Notes under the pieces: generated by a model | Database searches by the model: none | Told to the model about the DNA's origin: nothing | What the model saw: only the letters and a program-made list of their open reading frames with translations | Part shown: positions 4,903-6,270 of the stretch, one piece after another | Numbering within the stretch: the stretch's first letter is position 1 | How the letters are laid out: each line of letters starts with the position of its first letter | Assembly: GCA_031279715.1 (NCBI GenBank) | Contig: JAITHY010000045.1 | Coordinates: 1 to 6,270 of the forward strand | Reading direction: 5' to 3' | DNA: 6,270 nucleotides | Source of the DNA: Verrucomicrobiales bacterium | GTDB lineage: Bacteria > Verrucomicrobiota > Verrucomicrobiia > Methylacidiphilales > JAAUTS01 | Translations under genes and position numbers: made by a program

Positions 4903-6270
4903 ATGGCTATTCGGGTGTGTTTGATGTTGCTGCTGGCATTGACGCGGGTTTTTTCGCTTTGCGCGCAAGACGCTGATTATGACATTGTCGTGTTTAAAGA
5001 CGGGGTTGAGCCGCCGGAATTCGCCAAGGAAAAACAATTGAAGTGCCGGGTGCTGGACAACCAAAACACGAACGAAGTCACGGTGGATATTTCCCTGTAC
5101 CAGGGAATTCAAACCATCCGGAAAATCGACCGTTCGCTAATCGCTGACATCACGCTCATTGACCAGGCCAAGGTGTCGTATCACAAAATCAAAGACCGGA
5201 TTGCATTGCCAGCCAATTCCGCCTCTGTCGAATACTACGACAGAATAATCCATGATGTCATTCAACCGCTGCTCAAGCAGTATCCCGACCATGAAATAGC
5301 CCGGACGCTGACCGTCACCGCGCGGGAATTGGAGCGGGAAAAAAAGCTGGTGCAACTGGGCTGGGTCCGGCGCAACGAGGTGTGGTATTCGCCGGATGAA
5401 AACAAAACTTACGCCGGCCAGCAAGAACTCGCGCAATTTCTTGTCGAGTTGAGGGAGATTCAATCGGAAGTATTGCAAGGGTCGACAAAACCCTTGATTG
5501 GGCTGGCCGACCGGCTCAACCGGTTTAAAAATAATTTATACTATCCTTATCTTTTGGAGGGAGTGCAAGTGATTGCCCGGCCCGCCAAGTTAACCATGCC
5601 GCCGGATTTGTCGCTCTTGACCAAACAAAACGGACAGAGATTGCTGGAACTTTCCAACCAATTCCAAAAAGCCAGCGCCAGGTTTGAGGAAATCAGGGAA
5701 CAACAGCTTTGCGGACTGGAGTTGTTCGTGCCTTTGCTGGACGCCTGGATTACCGTAAGCAAAGGCTGGCCGGAATTGGAGGGGCTGCGGGAACAGGTGG
5801 ACCTTGGCCTGGAGGCGGTGTTGAATAATCTATGGTTGTCCGCCTTGCAAGGGGAAAAAATGGATGGGGTTTACAATCGTGTCACCGGCCAGTTGCGGCT
5901 CCTGTCGGAAACCGGCACGCTGACGGTGGCCAAAGGGCAGCTCATCCGTTCCGAGATGGAGAGCATCACCAGTTTTAAAAATCAATTGTTTCAGTTTCGA
6001 AGCCAGGAAATGTTTGGAAAAATCGCTGAATTAAACCCGCCGGAGCGCGTGTCCTCCTTCGCCCCGGCGCTGGAGTTATTCCACTCCCTGATTGACGAGG
6101 CCAAAACCAAGATGGCCAACTCCGACCAACTGCTGGTCGCCAGCCAACTGGCGTATCAGTCACAAGACTGGAACCAGGCCATGGAACAAATCGCGGAGGC
6201 GCGCAAACTCTGGCCCCACAACCCCAAAATACAGGTGTTTTACAACCAACTGGTCGGGGATTTTTCCAAC
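4903..6270 (+). CDS. Large exported protein of unknown family, TPR-like C-terminal part (partial, runs off right edge)
   Basis: An open frame of 456 codons runs from ATG 4903 to the last base with no stop. Residues 1-21 are a signal peptide (MAIRVCLMLLLALTRVFSLCA, cleavage probably before QDADYD; the cysteine at 20 could alternatively be a weak lipobox). Residues 25-100 are strand-rich (DIVVFKDGVEPPEF, KCRVLDNQNTNEVTVDIS). Around 147-170 is a compact motif LVQLGWVRRNEVWYSPDENKTYAG. Residues about 175-405 are mainly helical, with heptad-like stretches (LLELSNQFQKASARFEEIREQQL). Residues 408-450 (LLVASQLAYQSQDWNQAMEQIAEARKLWPHNPKIQVFYNQL) match a TPR unit. I do not recognise a named family; the layout suggests a periplasmic or surface scaffold protein. 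Few copies of the dispersed palindrome occur here (at 5306 and 5916) compared with the operon on the left. It is transcribed divergently from the lipoprotein gene across 97 bases. Confidence 0.87.
   Translation, partial: MAIRVCLMLLLALTRVFSLCAQDADYDIVVFKDGVEPPEFAKEKQLKCRVLDNQNTNEVTVDISLYQGIQTIRKIDRSLIADITLIDQAKVSYHKIKDRIALPANSASVEYYDRIIHDVIQPLLKQYPDHEIARTLTVTARELEREKKLVQLGWVRRNEVWYSPDENKTYAGQQELAQFLVELREIQSEVLQGSTKPLIGLADRLNRFKNNLYYPYLLEGVQVIARPAKLTMPPDLSLLTKQNGQRLLELSNQFQKASARFEEIREQQLCGLELFVPLLDAWITVSKGWPELEGLREQVDLGLEAVLNNLWLSALQGEKMDGVYNRVTGQLRLLSETGTLTVAKGQLIRSEMESITSFKNQLFQFRSQEMFGKIAELNPPERVSSFAPALELFHSLIDEAKTKMANSDQLLVASQLAYQSQDWNQAMEQIAEARKLWPHNPKIQVFYNQLVGDFSN
5306..5320. repeat. Near-palindrome copy CGCTGACCGTCACCG outside the dense zone
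   Basis: One mismatch to the consensus arm. It lies in the plus-strand gene and encodes T-L-T-V-T. The same 15-mer occurs at 714-728 and 1022-1036, showing that this variant recurs. Confidence 0.7.

Noticed and set aside
4278..4904. Longer start at 4904 for the lipoprotein
   Set aside because: It would bury the lipoprotein signal after 33 extra residues and overlap the divergent promoter; the start at 4805 gives a proper signal peptide with cysteine at 20.
5091..5107. Perfect hairpin TTCCCTG-TAC-CAGGGAA
   Set aside because: It lies inside the plus-strand coding sequence, has no T-tract, and has no second copy in the window; probably chance.
5476..5496. Inverted repeat CAAGGGT/ACCCTTG with a 7-base loop
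   Set aside because: Internal to an intact coding frame with no T-run after it; no regulatory context.

Overview
The window looks like chromosomal DNA from a GC-rich, diderm, non-model bacterium. A Verrucomicrobiota/PVC-type origin is my tentative reading: it rests on the style of the exported CsgG-like and TPR proteins beside an ECF sigma factor and on a YceB-type lipoprotein, not on any marker gene. No rRNA, tRNA, transposase, CRISPR array or phage gene is visible.

Region 1 (about 1-4145, all minus strand) is one tightly packed operon. In transcription order it holds an ECF-type sigma factor whose region 2 and region 4 lie in different frames, a single-pass membrane protein in the anti-sigma position, an exported protein of unknown family, a CsgG-like exported protein, and a second CsgG-like exported protein with a TPR-like segment that runs off the left edge. 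Neighbouring genes overlap or are separated by 3-6 bases, so they are probably co-transcribed and partly translationally coupled. The arrangement suggests an envelope-signalling module in which a sigma factor and its membrane partner control, or respond to, outer-membrane or periplasmic CsgG-like assemblies.

Region 2 (about 4146-4277) is a short intergenic stretch with a probable intrinsic terminator for the next gene. Region 3 (4278-4805, minus) is a DUF1439/YceB-like lipoprotein. Region 4 (4806-4902) is a divergent promoter region with plausible sigma70-type promoters on both strands, each placing transcription start almost at the start codon. Region 5 (4903-6270, plus) is a large exported protein of unknown family with a TPR-like C-terminal part, cut by the right edge.

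The most unusual signal is a short dispersed palindrome, consensus CGCTGACNGTCAGCG, present as full, degenerate and half copies. By hand count the half-site GCTGAC/GTCAGC occurs 46 times, 41 of them in the first 4.15 kb, where about 2-3 would be expected by chance. Copies lie inside coding sequence in both usable frames (read as L-T-V-S-like or A-D-G-Q-like peptides), help build signal peptides, and one sits at the upstream edge of the interval where the sigma factor changes frame. This resembles in kind the highly iterated palindromes of cyanobacteria, with a different sequence and very high local density.
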